Position numbers and translations under genes: made by a program
Origin: Liolophura sinensis
Taxonomy: Eukaryota > Mollusca > Polyplacophora > Chitonida > Chitonidae
Length of the DNA stretch: 64,000 nucleotides
Direction of reading: 5' to 3'
NCBI RefSeq assembly: GCF_032854445.1
Contig: NC_088301.1
Span: 31,215,830 to 31,279,829 of the forward strand
The notes under the pieces: model-generated
What the model was told of the DNA's origin: nothing
Database searches by the model: none
Seen by the model: the letters and a program-made list of their open reading frames with translations, nothing else
Shown here: positions 62,566 through 64,000 of the stretch, piece by piece
Position numbering within the stretch: position 1 is the stretch's first letter
Layout of the letters: each line of letters begins with the position of its first letter

Positions 62566-63029
62566 ATCGTCCTATATATTCTTTTTCACTTTTTCATTAC
62601 AACATTCTGATCGGTAATAGTAGGATACAGTATATTTAAAAAGAAGCTGGTAAGTTTTAATGTCCTTATACTAATTCAGAAAATAATCATTAAGCTTATA
62701 TGTGTACGGATAATAGCTGTAAGATCGCTTTGTTTTATTGATTTGACTTAAACGTCACTTTCATAGTAATTTCGGTTGTACGGCGAACGAGTGTCCTTAA
62801 GCAGACACATGTAGATCCGTAAGTTGATAAATTCAAAGAGCTCTCATTCTGGAAAACGCGCCCATGAGGCAAATCCAATCGTTGTTAAGACTGACATCAG
62901 GCCAACGAGTTATTTGAAGGCGGAGGTGGGGTGGGGTGGGGTGTTGTGGGATGTGGGAGTGTGGTGGGGGTGGAGCAGGGTCTTTTTCCTATCCACTATT
63001 AAGATATAACCTGGCAAGATATAACAGTG

Positions 63030-63250
63030 TTAATTTATGGCCTTACCTTCCATTGCCTTATGTTGAGAACGGTACTTACTTATGGCCTTACCTTCCATTG
63101 CTTTATGTTGAGAACCGTACTTAACTTAATGCCTTACCTTCCATTTACCTTAGTTTGAGTACGGTACTTAACCTAATGCCTCGCCCTCCATTGCCTTATG
63201 TTGAGCGCGGCACTGAACTTATGGCTTTACCCCATGGCCTAATGTTGAGT
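63030..63250. repeat. About 45-bp tandem repeat, five copies
   Basis: Unit with ATGGCCTTACCTTCCATTGC and TTATGTTGAGAACGGTACTT; later copies diverge and shorten. Confidence 0.8.
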
Positions 63251-63299
63251 ACTTAACCTATGGTCATATTACTGAATATTTAAAGTCAGGAGGTACCAA

Positions 63300-64000
63300 G
63301 ATGTGGAAAAAAATTTAATGATGTTTAACATTTATTTGTGTGAAAGTTAAAGAGGATTTTGATCGGGATCGATTCAAACGGATATTCTGATTGGGATCGA
63401 TCCAAGAGAAGATTTGTGAGTTTCCAACTATATTAACAGAAAAAAGGACTGGTCATGCTCTTATATGCTCGGTTACATATCTGCCTCTGTTCTTTGTTTA
63501 TTCATTTATAGATTTATTTAATTATTCGTCTAATATTATTAAAATATTATTTTATACGTAGATTTGATCTATTACGAAGGCTGTCTGTTTTATCAGTGGG
63601 GGAAACCGGAGAGAACCCAAGGTGTACTTATTTGATAAAGGTCTTGAACAGAAAGTTTCATTCTTATGTTGGGGGCCGTGGTTTAATTCTTGAAAGTACA
63701 ATCAATCGCTACGACACACAAGGTGCATGAGGGTTCAACTCCGGCCTTGAACAGGGAATTTGCAGATTTTCTTACTGCTTGCGGGTTCTTGGGGGATATC
63801 AGTAAGCGTTCGAGGACGCTCGTCTGGCCGTTTTTGTAGTCAGACGTTCTTCCCCAGTACTTGGGGGAAAATTGGTCAGTAACTTGTCAAAGCTCGGTGG
63901 TTTATCCCAATCATTACGGTTTCCTCCTCCCACGAAACTGAATGTCATCATATAAGGGAACATTTCATGAGGATGGTATTAAACAACAATCAAACAAACA
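63300..64000. other. Probable worn SINE at the window end
   Basis: From about 63690 a tRNA-like GAGGGTTCAACTCCGGCC and a tail ATTAAACAACAATCAAACAA suggest another SINE, cut by the end of the window. Confidence 0.35.

Overview
The window looks like nuclear DNA of a lophotrochozoan animal, most likely a marine mollusc. It is AT-rich, genes are split by long introns with GT/AG borders, and several families of tRNA-derived SINEs, MITEs, minisatellites and microsatellites fill most of the space. No operons, bacterial genes, rRNA, stand-alone tRNA gene or CRISPR array were seen. The species call rests on repeat style and protein similarity only.

Two conserved genes are recognisable, both on the minus strand. 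(1) KEAP1 (Kelch-like ECH-associated protein 1) is complete: four coding exons between 45832 and 33331, reading phases matching at every junction, 584 residues with BTB, BACK and six-bladed Kelch. It keeps the cysteines equivalent to human C273, C288 and C613 but has Asn at C151 and Glu at C226, and ends exactly at the C613 equivalent. (2) The 5' end of the polarity scaffold PATJ/MPDZ is present: a probable start exon (19105-19081) and an exon with the L27 domain and the first half of PDZ1 (17255-16736). The rest was not found and should lie beyond position 1.

A third minus-strand gene (12037-9525, TATA box near 12225) is unrecognised. It has five predicted exons, one carrying a 50-bp tandem repeat whose internal AG/GT sites could act as an intron. 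A single exon of a fourth gene lies at 25566-25388. Weak exon-like segments occur at 29293-28733, 31379-31326 and 7060-7011.

Layout: 1-7.8 kb repeats and unassigned DNA; 7.9-9.2 kb a broken Tc1-like transposase with two introns; 9.5-12.2 kb the unrecognised gene; 12.3-16.7 kb PATJ intron with a degenerate tandem array and a MITE; 16.7-19.1 kb PATJ 5' exons; 19.1-28 kb SINEs, a 1.65-kb hAT-like element inside a SINE, and the lone exon; 28-33 kb MITEs and doubtful exons; 33.3-45.8 kb KEAP1, its introns carrying a 66-bp alternating minisatellite, a 53-bp GC-rich minisatellite, a SINE inside a SINE and a long-armed MITE; 46-64 kb no convincing gene, only SINE relics, minisatellites and simple repeats. 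KEAP1 (oxidative stress sensing) and PATJ (apical polarity) have no evident shared role; their neighbourhood appears incidental.
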